Below, one piece after another: positions 47,778-58,974 of a DNA stretch of 64,000 nt (position 1 is its first letter; every line of letters starts with the position of its first letter). The stretch comes from Periplaneta americana (Eukaryota > Arthropoda > Insecta > Blattodea > Blattidae): the NCBI RefSeq assembly GCF_040183065.1, contig NC_091132.1, positions 161,036,602 to 161,100,601 on the forward strand. The letters run 5' to 3'. The notes under the pieces are model-generated. The model was not told where the DNA came from, searched no databases, and was given only the letters and a program-made list of their open reading frames with translations. Position numbers and translations under genes: made by a program.

Positions 47778-49768
47778 ATGGGTAAACGAAAGGCTGGGTA
47801 CTATACAAAGAAAAAGAAATTCGTTGATAATCGGTTTACAAACAAAATAAGTGCAAGAGAAGAACCACGTGTTTCACGTAACCTGTGCAGTGCTTCAGAA
47901 AAGAAATTTGCAGCGAATGAGGAAGAAATTGCTTGTGATGTTGATAGTGTCAACATGATTTTTAATGTAAATATACTATTTAGGATCCTAGAAAAGTGTC
48001 TGCAGTGTGTTTGTGGAGCTAGTGTACATATCAATGTAAATAAAGTAGTAGGTGTAGCGTGTAGTGAATGTGTAAGTGTAGAATCCTTTGAAAATTGTAC
48101 AAAGTTAGGCACAAAAATTAACATATTTTATTCAATAAATACACAAGTTATAAATGCTATGAGATGCCTAGGACAAGGTTTAGTGGGGTTGAAAGTTTTT
48201 TGCGGACAGATGGATTTGCCAGCTCCTGTAAAACAAAGTACTTATGACATCGTAACTAGACATATCTTGTCTGCTACATCTGCAGTTGCAAATGAATCGG
48301 TAATAAAAGCTGCAGAAGAAGAAGTAAGCCTAACAAACTCCAGAGATATATCTGTTTCTTGTGATGGCACCTGGCTGACTAGGGGACACTCTTCACTGCA
48401 AGGGGTATGTACAGTGATTGGTGCAAAATCAGGAAAAGTTCTTGATACACAAGTGTTGTCAGTATCATGCAAGGGTTGTGATCGATGGAAAAATAAAACT
48501 GACACTGTAGCTTATAGTGAATGGTGGGAAAGTCATGAGTGTAAATGCACTATAAACCACAAAGGCTCATCTGGTAACATGGAAGTAGAGGGAATGAAAC
48601 AAATTTTCAATCACTCTCTTGCAAAACACAATGTTCGGTATGTGAACTACATAGGCGATGGAGACACGAAAAGTTATAAGGCAGTTTCAGAATCACAACC
48701 CTATGGATCTGGTGTTACCATTAAAAAAAATGGAATGTGTAGGCCATGTCCAGAAGAGAATGGGGACTAACCTGAGGAAAAAGAAGAAGGATATGGCAGG
48801 AAAAAAACTCAGTGATGGTAAACCAATTGGTGGTAAAAACAGACTTACTGATGCTGTTATCAACACACTAACTGTGTATTATGGGAATGCTGTAAGGGCA
48901 AATAGTGAGTCTGTTAATGCTATGAGACAGGCTATATGGGCCATTTGGTATCACAAAAGTTCAACTGACAGCAATCCTGTTCATAACTTCTGTCCTAAAG
49001 GTGAAGATTCATGGTGTCCCTATCAACGCGCAGTACATGAGGGCACCATCAGCCAGTACCGGCATAAAAACAATATACCACTTGGCATCATAAACTCTAT
49101 AAAGCCAGTATTTAAATCTTTGGTTAGTACTGAGTTGCTAAACAGATGTGTTGGTGGATATACTCAAAATAAGGTCCACAACTGTGGAGTAACGGTCAGC
49201 GCGTCTGGCTGCGAAACCAGGTGGCGCGGGTTCGAATCCCGGTCAGGGCAAGTTACCTGGTTGAGGTTTTTTCCGGGGTTTTTCCTCAACCCACTACTAG
49301 CAAATGCTGGGTAACTTTCGATGCTGGACCCCGGACTCATTTCACCAGCATTGTCACCTCCATATCATTCAGACGCTAAATAACCTAGATGTTGATACAG
49401 CGTCGTAAAATAACCCAATAAAATTAAAAAATACTCAAAATAATAACGAATCGTTGAACTCTAAAATTTGGAAAATTTGCCCCAAAACTGATAGAAGAAT
49501 AGTGGAAATTGCTGTTTATGATGCTACCATGACCTTCAATGATTGTATGCAAGCAAGAATGAAGGTGCTACAGAGGCTTGGTATCGTCCCTGGAAAGTAC
49601 TGCCAGGCTTCAGTGAATGAACTGAATGAGAATCGTCTCCATTCCGCCAACAAAAGGGTCCTGGAATCAACAAAGGAGGCAAGAAGATGCAGAAAGAAGC
49701 TGCGACTGGAAGAGGAATCCAGAAAGGCCAGTGAGGAAGGTCTAGTTTATGCAGCAGGAGAATTTTAA
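47778..49768 (+). pseudogene. Kolobok/Mutator-like transposase broken by +1 A and a SINE
   Basis: Starts MGKRKAGYYTKKKKFVDNRF, has a Cys-rich zinc-binding stretch (CLQCVCG ... ACSEC), then SVSCDGTWLTRGHSSLQGV, CKGCDRWK and YIGDGDTKSYKAV. These are blocks of the insect/cnidarian Mutator-like transposase domain, with Asp in CDGTW and GDGD. The frame is lost in an A8 run at 48723-48730 and continues one base over as MECVGHVQKRMGTNLRK to GGYTQN. There the SINE plus duplicated target interrupts it; it resumes NNESLNSKIWKICPK and ends AAGEF. Removing 271 bases of SINE and one A leaves exactly 573 codons. The A8 indel could be a sequencing error. Confidence 0.88.
49173..49430 (+). mobile_element. 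tRNA-derived SINE inside the transposase gene
   Basis: The 258-bp SINE has a tRNA-like head (GGTCAGCGCGTCTGGCTGCG, B box GCGGGTTCGAATCCCGG), a body with GAGGTTTTTTCCGGGG and an A-rich end. The 13-bp target duplication ATACTCAAAATAA is at 49160-49172 and 49431-49443. It is the same family as 62085-62338 and the 33918 fragment. It would have been transcribed by RNA polymerase III. Confidence 0.93.
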
Positions 49769-50343
49769 TATCTTCCCACACATTAGGCATGTTTACTGCT
49801 CATTTCTCACAACTTTTATTTTTCAGAACAGTTTTAATGATAACTCGACAAGTTTTTGAGATATAGCAGTGAAATTTTGTATGCAACTCTCTTTCATACT
49901 AGTGAACAATACTACCTACAGTCATTGCTTAGACAGTTATAGTTTATTTTTAAAAAATAAAAATTTATGTAAAAATAGATGAAAATTTGAACTCTCAGAA
50001 GAAATTGAAATTAAAAATATTTGTGTACAGATATTTCAACGATTGTAGGTAGTTTTGTTTATATGACATTTACGAATAATGAAAAAAAAAATCACTAAAA
50101 AATATTAATATTTATGGAAATTATCTTTAAAATACCAAATCAGTGCACTAGAAACAACAATCTAATTCTGATGATTATTAATATTGGCAATAGTTACAAA
50201 AAATTTGAAAATGGTGTAGGATAGTAGAAGTAGTGAGTATTGAGCATACCAAAATAGAAGATGAAAGAATGAATTGTTACTGAGGAAAAAACTTATATAA
50301 ATTGTAGTCATTTTAGTACTGAAACCTGTATATCCCCCCTTAA

Positions 50344-51189
50344 ATAAAAGCATTTTCGGGGAAGGGCGTGTTTCTTGGAGTGTTACATCCATATCCGCAA
50401 TTTTTTGGACCGAGTTCAATAGGGCTTGAACTATAGGTCTACTACAAATTATAATAGGGCATAACTCAAAAGAATCTCTCTCTTTTTTTCTCTCGTACAG
50501 AAACACATGAATACCACAATAAAAATTTTGTAACTATGCAAACAGAAACCTTTTTATACAAAGCTTACCTTCCTGAAGATATCATATGAAATATAAACTC
50601 TATTCTATTTAATCTCGTCTTTAAATTTACACATTATACCGGGTTTGTTTCTGCATTGTTGTGCAGTGGAGGCCAGAACACCTGCAGACTTCTAACCCAG
50701 GAGTACAGACTGTTAAAAAATAAACATTACACTGCTTCCATTCCTCAAATGAGGTATAGAAATTCTTATACATTCAGAAATTTAAAATAAATATTATAGT
50801 CCACACACATTATCTGAAAAATTTAATTATCAATTGAAGCACAGAAAGATAATCATAACCAAAGCAAAAAAGATTTTTTTTTAATTTTCTAATATTAATG
50901 GAAAAAAAAAAGTTGTGACAAGTTTCGGGGGTAGTACCCACATAGCCCCCCCATAACCCCGACTATGTTTGTTTCACTAGATGCGTCATTAATTGTTTTC
51001 GGCGGAAAGGTGAAAAAAAAAAGAAGGAAAACAAACGCGAGGACAACAACAAAGACTTGTAAAATACCATAGACCCTCAAGTGTGATAAGTTGTGATAGC
51101 TCTGATGTAATTTTCTGCACGTACTTTAAGTTAGTTCGCATTAGTTCAGGTTACGTTAAGTTAGGTTAGTTTATATTAGGTTAGTAATA
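50344..51189. other. Unassigned region with a short TTAGG-like tract
   Basis: No gene was seen. GTTAGGTTAG-type repeats at about 51150-51185 resemble the array at 4313-6062 in reverse orientation. Confidence 0.45.
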
Positions 51190-53119
51190 GCGTGTGGGAA
51201 AATATCAAAGATACAATCAAATTGCAGCTGAGCAGAGGATAGGTTATTATGAAACTAAGAAAAAGAAATCGTGGTTTGATGAAGATTGTTGCATGGTAGT
51301 AGAAAGAAGGAAACAGGCAAAATTGAAATTCTTACAGGATACAGTTGAGGAGAATAGAGATCATTATTTCAATGAAAGACGGAAAGCAAGTCGTATATTT
51401 ACGAATAAAAAGAGAGGCTACTTGAAGGAAAAACTGAACAAGGTAACAACAAATAGTAAGAGTAAAAAGATTAGAGATTTATAAAAGGGTATAACAGAAT
51501 TTAAGAACGGACATCAGGCAAGGGTAAACGTGATCAAGGATGAGAATGGTGACTTGCTCGCAGACTCTCATTCAAACCTGAACAGAAGAAAAGCTATTTT
51601 GGGCAACTACTAAATGTACATAGGCCAAGTAGAAATGATTTAGACGAAATTAAAATATAAACTGTTGAGCCATTTGTACCGAACTCACACTTTCCGAAGC
51701 CGAAATGGCGGTAGAAAAACCTCAAAAAGTACAAGTCTCCAGGTATCGATCAAATTCCAGCAGAACTAATACAAGAGGGTAAAAGCGCATTTATCTAGCC
51801 AAATTTATAAACTCCTACTTGCTATTTGGCAAAGGAAATTGTACAAGAACAATGGAAAGAGTCCTTTATTTTACTGATTTTTAAGAAGAGGAACAAGACT
51901 GTGGTAACTTTCGAGGTATATCACTTGTGTTGACGTCGTACAAAATTTTATCCAGTTTTATTTTGAGAAGATTAATTCCGTATGTAGATGAAAGTACTGG
52001 GGATCATCTGTGCGGTTGTAGGAGGAATAGATCGACTATTGATCAGATTTTTTGTATTCGACAGATATTGGATAAAAATGGGAGTATAAGTGTATAGTAC
52101 AAGAGTTATTCATAGATTTCAAAAAGGCATATGACTCGGTTAAGAGAGAAGTTTTATATAATATTCTTATTGAATTTGGTATTCCCAGGAAACTAATTTA
52201 ATTAAAGAGTGTCTCAGTGAAACTTACAGCAGAATCCGTATAGGCCAGTTTGTATCTGATGCTTTTCCAATTGAGTGCGGTTTAAAGCAAGGAGATGCAC
52301 TATCTCCTCTACTTTTTAACTTTGCTCTAGAATATGCCATTAGGAAAGTTCAGGATAACAGCCAGAATTTGAAATTGGACAGTTTACATCAGCTTCTTGA
52401 CTATGCGGATGACGTGAATATGCTAGGAGAAAATCCACAAACGATTAGGGAAAACAGGGAAATTTTACTTGAAGCAAGTAAAGCTATAGGTGTGGAAGTA
52501 AATCCCGAAAAGACAAAATATAGGATTATGTTTCGTGACCAGAATATTGTACGTAAGGGAAACATAAAAATTGGAGATTTATCCTTCGAACAACTTGAAG
52601 CAACAGTAACAGATATAAATGACACTGGGGAGGAAACGAAACGCAGAATAAATATGGGAAATATCTGCTACTATTCGGTAGAGAAGCTTTTGTCATCTAG
52701 TCTGCTGTCAAAAAATCTGAAAGTTACAATTTATAGAACAGTTATATTACAGGTTGTTTCTCTATGGTTGTGAAACTTGGACTCTCTCTTTGAGTGAGGA
52801 ACCCATATTAAGGATGTTTAAGAACAAGATTGTTAGAAAAGTATTTGGGGATAAGAGGAATGAAATTACACGAGAATGGAGAAAGTTACACAACGCAAAA
52901 CTGCACGCATTGTATTCTTCATCTGACACAATTAGGAACATTAATTCCAGACGTTTGAGATGGCATGGCATGTAGCAAGTACGGGCGAATCCAGAAATGC
53001 ATATAGAGTGTTAGTTGGGAGACGGGAGGGAAAAAGAACTTTTGGGAGGCCTAGACGTTGATGGGAGGATAATATTAAAATGGATTTGAGGGAGGTGGGA
53101 TATGATAGATAGTGGATTA
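51190..53119 (+). mobile_element. RTE-like LINE copy, 5'-truncated
   Basis: Starts within the pre-RT region (SWFDEDC, ERRKQAKLKFLQD), followed by many stops. The RT part reads LLFNFALEYAIRKVQDNS, LDYADDVNMLGENPQTIREN and VNPEKTKYRIM; the thumb and C-terminus read IYRTVILQVVSLWL and DNIKMDLREVGYD. No endonuclease domain. Decay is moderate and it is not active. Confidence 0.85.
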
Positions 53120-53430
53120 TATATATATTACTTTTCAACTTGTCATGTGAGTTTGGTAATTTTTTGTAATTCTAAGTTTCTATTGATAGGTGGAAATAAT
53201 TAGTTCAATAAAATTATCAGTAAAGTTTGGGACCCTAATTTTTACTAAAGTTGGCAAGCCTAGTGATAGGAGATCGATACCTATAGGACGTCATCAGCGA
53301 TGACAGTATTTCAAAATATGAATGTAATCGGGTGCTACCGCAGCTTTCCTTTCTCCCACCCTACACCATTTCACTGCCCTTTCTTCGATACATATCTTCC
53401 TCTAATTTTCTCTTTTCCATGTACTTACTT
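53120..53430. repeat. LINE-associated 3' flank, second copy
   Basis: It matches 27545-27860 and 60800-61110, then is replaced at about 53430 by the start of another LINE copy (TAGATTAAATTATTGGGGAT). Confidence 0.75.
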
Positions 53431-53644
53431 TGTAGATTAAATTATTGGGGATCATCAATGTGGTTTTAGGCGTTTTTTTTTCTTTCAGAAATGTATATTT
53501 ATTTAAGTACCAGGTCGCAAAATGGACCCATGCCTTTTACAAGATGTATGTAACCTAATACATGATTCAGTATAAAAAATGTATATAATTTACATTCAAC
53601 ACTTTCACCAGGAGTGAAGTGTTTTACAAGAAATCACTCATACA

Positions 53645-56283
53645 TTAAACACTAGAAATTACTAAACTATTGAACAGTGGAGTTGGATGTATTTTTACAG
53701 ATTGTATAAATTTGGTTCTGGCATTTTTAAATAGCATTATATTTAGTGACTCATATAGTTGAGAGTTACTGATGTCATAGTCTGCTCCCGTGATTGTCCT
53801 ACATACTGATCTTTGTATCCCGTCCAGTCGTTTAATATGACGTATATGTGTATTTGACCAGATTTCGCAAGCATATAGCGTGTATGAACGGATCAGACAA
53901 GTGTATAAAAACTTTGATTTTTAAGAGAGATCCGACTTTTGAAAAGAGGGTACAGCAGCATGAAACGTTGAAAATCTCTGTCTCTGATTATACCTATATG
54001 TTGTCTATAAGTCAGTCTTCTATCAAGATAAACGCCGAGATATTTTGCAGCCGAATTGAAAGGTATGTTTTGTTGTTGAACTGTGAGTTCTTCTGGTAAG
54101 TGTGGGAATCTTTTAGTGAAAACCACTGCCTGTGATTTAGTTCCATTAATCTTTATTCGCCATTTTGTTGACCATTGAGTAAGTAAATCAAGAGCTGCTT
54201 GCATTTGTTGACAGACGAAAATAATATTATAATGTCTTGTATAGAGAACTGTGTCATCTGCATAGAGCATATGTAAGCATTCAGGTTTCTTTGGAAGATC
54301 ATGTACGTAAATGGAGTATAAAGTAGGTCCCAGAACTGATCCTTGAGGGATCCCAGCTTCAATGACTCGAGAACTTGAAAGTGACGATCCACATCGAACT
54401 CTGAAGGTTCTGTTGTATAGGTATTTAGAAATGAATTGAATGTAGACATTAGGTATGTTAAGTTTAAGAAGTTTATATAATAACCCATCGTGCCACACGG
54501 TGTCAAAAGCTTGCTCAACATCAAGAAAAGTAGCAACAGTATGCTGTTGATGATTGAAACCATCTTGAATGTAAGAAGTAACGGTTCCTTGGTACTGTGT
54601 AAATTTTTGAAGCCAAATTGTTCATGATGAATGTGCTCAGGTGTGTTTAAGAGTGGATTAAGGCGAGACAAAAGTAGCCGCTCAAGAATTTTACCAAAAT
54701 AATCCAAGAGACTGATTGATCTGTAATTTTGTGGCAATATAGCATCCTTTCGTGGTTTAGCAATAGCTGTAATTATTGCACATTTCCATTCTTGAGACAA
54801 GTAGATCAATCGAAAACAAGAGTTATAAAATTTAGTAAGGTGTACAATAGCTCGCTTAGAGAGTCGTTTCAATGCAATCGGCTTTAAACCATCTGGTCCA
54901 GCAGCTTTGTATTATGGTTTTGACTTCGTTTGGAGTGACATGGAGTATGGTTTCTGCAGGCTGTTGTTGATGGATCTGTTCTGCTATTGTTGTGATCTCA
55001 TAATTGTTTATAGGATCAGATGGATGTTGATGTGGTTGAAAATGTTGTTGAAAAGAATTTGAAAGTACTTCAGCTTTTGCTTGAGGATCATAGACCATCT
55101 CTCCATGAGCATTTTGTAGAGGTGTCCCTCCTGAATGGGTAGTTTTTCCAAGAAGATTTTTTGTGAAGGTCCAGAACTCTTTCCCCCATGGTTGTAATGA
55201 TTCTATCTTATCTGCAAAATCTGTAATTATATGTATCTTGTGTTTACGTCTGATGGCTCGCTGGTAGCGATAGAATGCTCGTTTAGCTTGTGGATCTCTG
55301 AACTGTTGCCATCTCTTTCTTGCAGTATTTTTAGCTTTGAGTAGTGGTGTTAAATCATCGATTGTATCGTTTGTTTGCTTCATAGGAGACGAAGTCGTAG
55401 TTTCTTCAAGTGTAGAAGTGATACTGTCAGTAAGAAGTTTCACTGCCATGTCTATATCCGTTGGCTGGTGAATAATTGGGTTTGCAGGAATGCATAAGTG
55501 AAGTCTTTTGGTGTATTCGTCCCAGTCAGTATTCCTCGATAATGGTGACTTAAATGGTTGTCGAAGGATTGGAGAACTAAAAGTCAGAAGAATAGGTACA
55601 TGATCGGAGTCAAGTGCTTGTAGACATACTTGTTTTTGAGGAATTTGTTTTGTCTTGTAAAGACAAATGTCAAGAACATCAGGTTGATGTGTTGGAACCC
55701 AGGGATAACGAGTAGGTTCTGCTGGCCCAGTAACTGCATAATTATGTTGAGTGGAATGATTTAGTAATAATTCCCCCTTAGGTGTAGTGATGCGGGAGTT
55801 CCATATATGATGCTTTGCATTGAAATCACCACATATAATGTAATTTGTATGTACAGAAACAAGAGAGGTTAAGTCTGCCTCATACATCCGATAATATGGT
55901 GGATAGTAAGCAGATGCAATTAACGTTTCTACTCCATCTAGTTTTACATAAACGCCAGTAGCCTCCAGAATGTTGAATGTACGCAGAGTAGCAAGACGAT
56001 GTGGTATTGATTTCTTAATAGCAATTGCTGTACCACCACCTTCTCGTTCCAATCGATCAGAGCGATAAATTATATAATTACGTAGTCTGAATTTCGTATG
56101 TGGCTTTAAATGAGATTCAGTGATACATGCCACATCAATACTATGTATATTTAACAATTGCTTGAATTCGTACAATTGATTGCTTATGCCATTGGCATTA
56201 AAGTCTAACAGAACCAGATCTTTGAGTAATGATGCGGATTTAAGGGCCATATTCAGATTCTTGGTTTGTAGTGTAAAGTGCAA
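53645..56283 (-). pseudogene. Jockey-like ORF2: AP endonuclease and reverse transcriptase
   Basis: The endonuclease at the start shows LDFNANGISNQL, DVACITESHLKPH, YRSDRLEREGGGTAIAIKK, ICGDFNAKHHIW and ALDSDHVPILLTF, the expected order of catalytic blocks (N, E, D-x-N, SDH). The reverse transcriptase follows with AIAKPRKDAILPQNYRSISL, GIPQGSVLGPTLYSIY and MLYADDTVLY (catalytic YADD intact). The C-terminal tail SYTLYACEIWSNTH ends at TAA 53645-53647. Three frameshifts are visible, near 54912, 54590 and 53890. ORF1 ends at 56240, so the two frames overlap slightly, as is usual in the clade. Confidence 0.88.
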
Positions 56284-57606
56284 AGCCTATTATTATAAAA
56301 AATTTTGATATAGGGTCACTTGCAGTTTTTAGACGCTGTAAAGTGTGCTGGAAGATATTGAGCATTTTCTTAATATTTAGGCCTCGCATTAAAGTTATAA
56401 TATCTTTGAGTGATTCTGAACCAGAAGAAGAATTAAATGTGTTTTGAGATGCATGAACATATATGGGATCTGGTTTTGGTAATGTAGGAAAGTCAAACGA
56501 CTGCCACACAGGGGGCGTACTCTCCTTAATTGTATTTCGTTTGTTTCTAATCTTTTGCTGTAGAACAGCTCGTTTTGCAACTTGTATTCGACACTGTCCA
56601 TATCTCGCTGTATGGTTTCCATTACAGTTTGCACATTTTGGCAGAGTTGAAGGACCCTTAATTGGACAGTCTGCAAATAAATGACTATTGCTACATTTAA
56701 CGCATTTGATTTGTAAATTACATCTCTTGGAAGTGTGGTTAAATCCCTGACATCTGTGGCACTAAATCACATGTGATTTTGGTTTGTATGTTTCTATTTT
56801 TATTATGTGATGTTCTATATCTTTTAATTGAAAAATTGTCCTTGAATGTTCGTTATTGGGTAAGGTAACTATCCAGACTAGTATTGGACGTCTTTGTGTA
56901 CTTCCATCCTCTGTCAAGATAGGGACAGATAATTGTCGAACATGTTCAATCGAATATGATAATTTTTCTAGTTCTGTTTTCAATGTTTCTGCTTCGACGA
57001 ATGTGGGAAGTCGTTTAATAACTACTTGAAGCAATTTGTTTTCTCTAGGCTCATGAGAATAAAATTGTATATTTTCAGCTATAAGAGTTGAATATAGCTT
57101 ATCATAGTCAGACTTATTGGCAGTGTAATAACTTATACCTTCGGGTGTATAGCTAATTTTCATGGGTTTTGTGAACAATGATTGTAATTTATTATTTTGG
57201 GCAAAGAAGTTTCCATCTGGTAATTTACTCACTGTTATCGGTGGCATTCTTGGCTGTTTTGTGTGTTGAGGCTTATCTCTTGGTGTTGTTTCTTGATTAA
57301 TAAGTAGTTGTGAAGTTCCTGTGTCAACACTATCAACTGTAATTTCAAGAGAGGAAAACCGATTTTGAGAGTTACAGAAGGATGTACTATATCTTCAAGT
57401 TTTGAAATAGAAGATTCTGAAATGCTAGATGTAGCAGGATTTGGTTTCATCTTTTTAGGTTGATCTTGCTCTTTTGTACCATTACGCATTCGTGAATAAG
57501 TCTTCAGATTCGTAGGAAGCTGAAATTTAACGCTCTCTGACGACACGGTATTAATTTTATTTTGTGAATCACTCATAATATTTTGAATGCGTGGCCCTTC
57601 TGCCAT
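56240..57606 (-). pseudogene. Jockey-like ORF1 (gag-like, three CCHC knuckles)
   Basis: Starts MAEGPRIQNIMSDSQNK at 57606. A frameshift near 57375 leads into MPPITVSKLPDGNFFAQNNK, the conserved PPITV entry to the RNA-binding fold. Three CCHC zinc knuckles follow: CHRCQGFNHTSKRC, CVKCSNSHLFADC and CANCNGNHTARYGQC. A single TAG at 56764-56762 sits directly before the first knuckle, where Gln or similar is usual; it fits a C-to-T change. ORF1 protein would coat the element RNA and help target-primed insertion. Confidence 0.85.
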
Positions 57607-57840
57607 GTAAAAGTTTACACTGTCAGTAACACAAAAACTTAAATAAAATTAAAAGAATGAAAAAAAAAAAGGACAACAAACAGCAATTCCTTTACACTGA
57701 ACACTATAATATATTTAAACTTTATGTTGTTTCTATATTCCTTAAATATTAAATTAAAATGATAACTTAGGCAAAATGTGCGCGTTGTTTACTTTCCCAC
57801 AGCCTTGAGAGCTTGGTCCGTCGATTAGTCCTTTTAGGCG

Positions 57841-58641
57841 TAATAGATCAACTAGATATTTTGTATTCGACAGATAATTGAGAAAAAATGGCAGTACAAG
57901 GGTAGAGTGCATCACTTATTCATAGATTTCAAAAAGGCATATGACTCGGTTAAGAGAGAAATTTTATATCATATTCTTATTGAATTTGGTATTCCCAAGA
58001 AACTAGTTTAATTAAAATGTTTCTCAGTGAAACTTACCACAGAGACCATATAGGGCAGTTTATATCTGATGCTTTTCCAATTGAGTGCAGGCTAAAGCAA
58101 GGAGATGCACTATCACCTTTACTTTTTAACTTTCCTCTAGAGTATGCCATTAGGAAAGACCAGGATAACAGTGATGGTTTGGAATTGAACTGGTTACATC
58201 AGCTGCATGTCTATGCGGATGACGTGAATATGTTAGGAGAAAATCCACAAACGATTAGGGAAAACACGGGAATTTTTCTGGAAGCAAGTAAAGAGATAGG
58301 TTTGGAAGTAAATCCCGAAAAGACAAAGTATATGATTATGTCTCGTGGCGAGAATATTGTACGAAATGAAAATATAAAAATTGGAAATTTATCTTTTGAA
58401 GAGTTGGAGAAATTCAAATATCTGGGAGCAACAGTAACAAATATAAATGATACTCGGGAGGAAATTAAACACAGAATAAATATGGAAAATGCCTGTTATT
58501 ATTCGGTTGAGAGACTTTTATCATCCAGTCTGCTGTCGAAAAATCTGAAAGTTAGAATTTATAAAACAGTTATATTACCGGTTGTTCTGTATGGTTGTGA
58601 AACTTGGACTCTGACTTTGAGAGACGAACATAGGTTAAGGG
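57841..58641 (+). mobile_element. RTE-like LINE copy interrupted by the Jockey insertion
   Basis: It continues the LINE begun at about 53430. From 58017 the frame stays open for 219 codons: CRLKQGDALSPLLFNFPLEY, VYADDVNMLGENPQTIREN, KFKYLGATVTNIND and VVLYGCETWTLTLRDEHRL. It stops at LRV, where the tRNA-derived insertion begins. Confidence 0.85.
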
Positions 58642-58974
58642 TGCAAATCAAGATTTTCAGGTATAACTCCCTGTAAAGTTGATTTGAATAATTTCGAGGG
58701 AAAAATTGTTCCGGAGCCGGGTATCGAACCCGGGACCTTTGGTTTAACGTACCAACGCTCTACCACTGAGCTACTCGGGAACTCTAACCGACACCGATCC
58801 AATTTTTCCCTCTATATCCACAGACCTCAAAGTGGGCTGACAACCGTCAAGCAACCAACTTCGAGTGCACACTAACTCCGTGTGACTTAAATTGTGGTTT
58901 TCTGTTAACGAACAGTGACGTGTATTATGCAAATCAAGATTTTCAGGTATAACTCCCTGTAAAGTTGATTTGAA
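58642..58974 (-). mobile_element. tRNA-derived insertion flanked by 47-bp direct repeats
   Basis: Identical 47-bp sequences (starting TGCAAATCAAGATTTTCAGG) lie at 58642-58688 and 58928-58974 around 239 bp. The interior holds a tRNA-like cloverleaf on the minus strand (58710-58780). The direct repeats are longer than typical SINE target duplications, so they may be terminal repeats of the element. LINE sequence abuts both sides but from different parts of the LINE. Confidence 0.7.
58710..58780 (-). tRNA. tRNA-like cloverleaf (GTT anticodon), probably part of a repeat
   Basis: The minus strand folds by eye into all four arms. Acceptor TCCCGAG pairs with CTCCGGA (one C-C mismatch), D arm GCTC with GAGC, anticodon arm TTGGT-ACGTTAA-ACCAA, T arm CCGGG-TTCGATA-CCCGG. 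The anticodon GTT would read Asn codons. A and B box promoters (TAGCTCAGTGGTAGAGC, GGTTCGATACC) are intact. Because it lies in a repeat between direct repeats inside LINE debris, it is more likely a tRNA-derived retroelement head than a working tRNA gene. Confidence 0.55.

Larger units (their letters stand above)
47350..50339 (+). mobile_element. Kolobok-like transposon with TTAA duplication
   Basis: A 2,990-bp element is bounded by TTAA (47346-47349 and 50340-50343). Its inverted ends are GGGGGGATATACAGGTTTGA and, reverse-complemented, GGGGGGATATACAGGTTTCA. It encodes one transposase (separate entry) and carries a SINE. TTAA duplication with this type of transposase points to Kolobok rather than piggyBac; the superfamily name is from memory of related sequences. 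Confidence 0.85.
53473..57831 (-). mobile_element. Jockey-like LINE, near full length
   Basis: The 4,359-bp element is inserted in an RTE-like LINE at GTGGTTTTAGGCG. The duplication TTTTAGGCG is at 53464-53472 and 57832-57840. A poly-T at 53473 marks its A-tail on the minus strand. It has two coding regions, a gag-like ORF1 (CCHC knuckles) and an endonuclease/RT ORF2, in the expected order. No RNase H follows the RT, fitting the Jockey clade. Frameshifts and one stop disable it. Confidence 0.9.

Noticed and set aside
58710..58780. Functional tRNA-Asn gene
   Set aside because: It has an acceptor mismatch, repeat context and flanking 47-bp direct repeats, so a tRNA-derived repeat is more likely. 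A tRNA-scanning score and expression data would decide.
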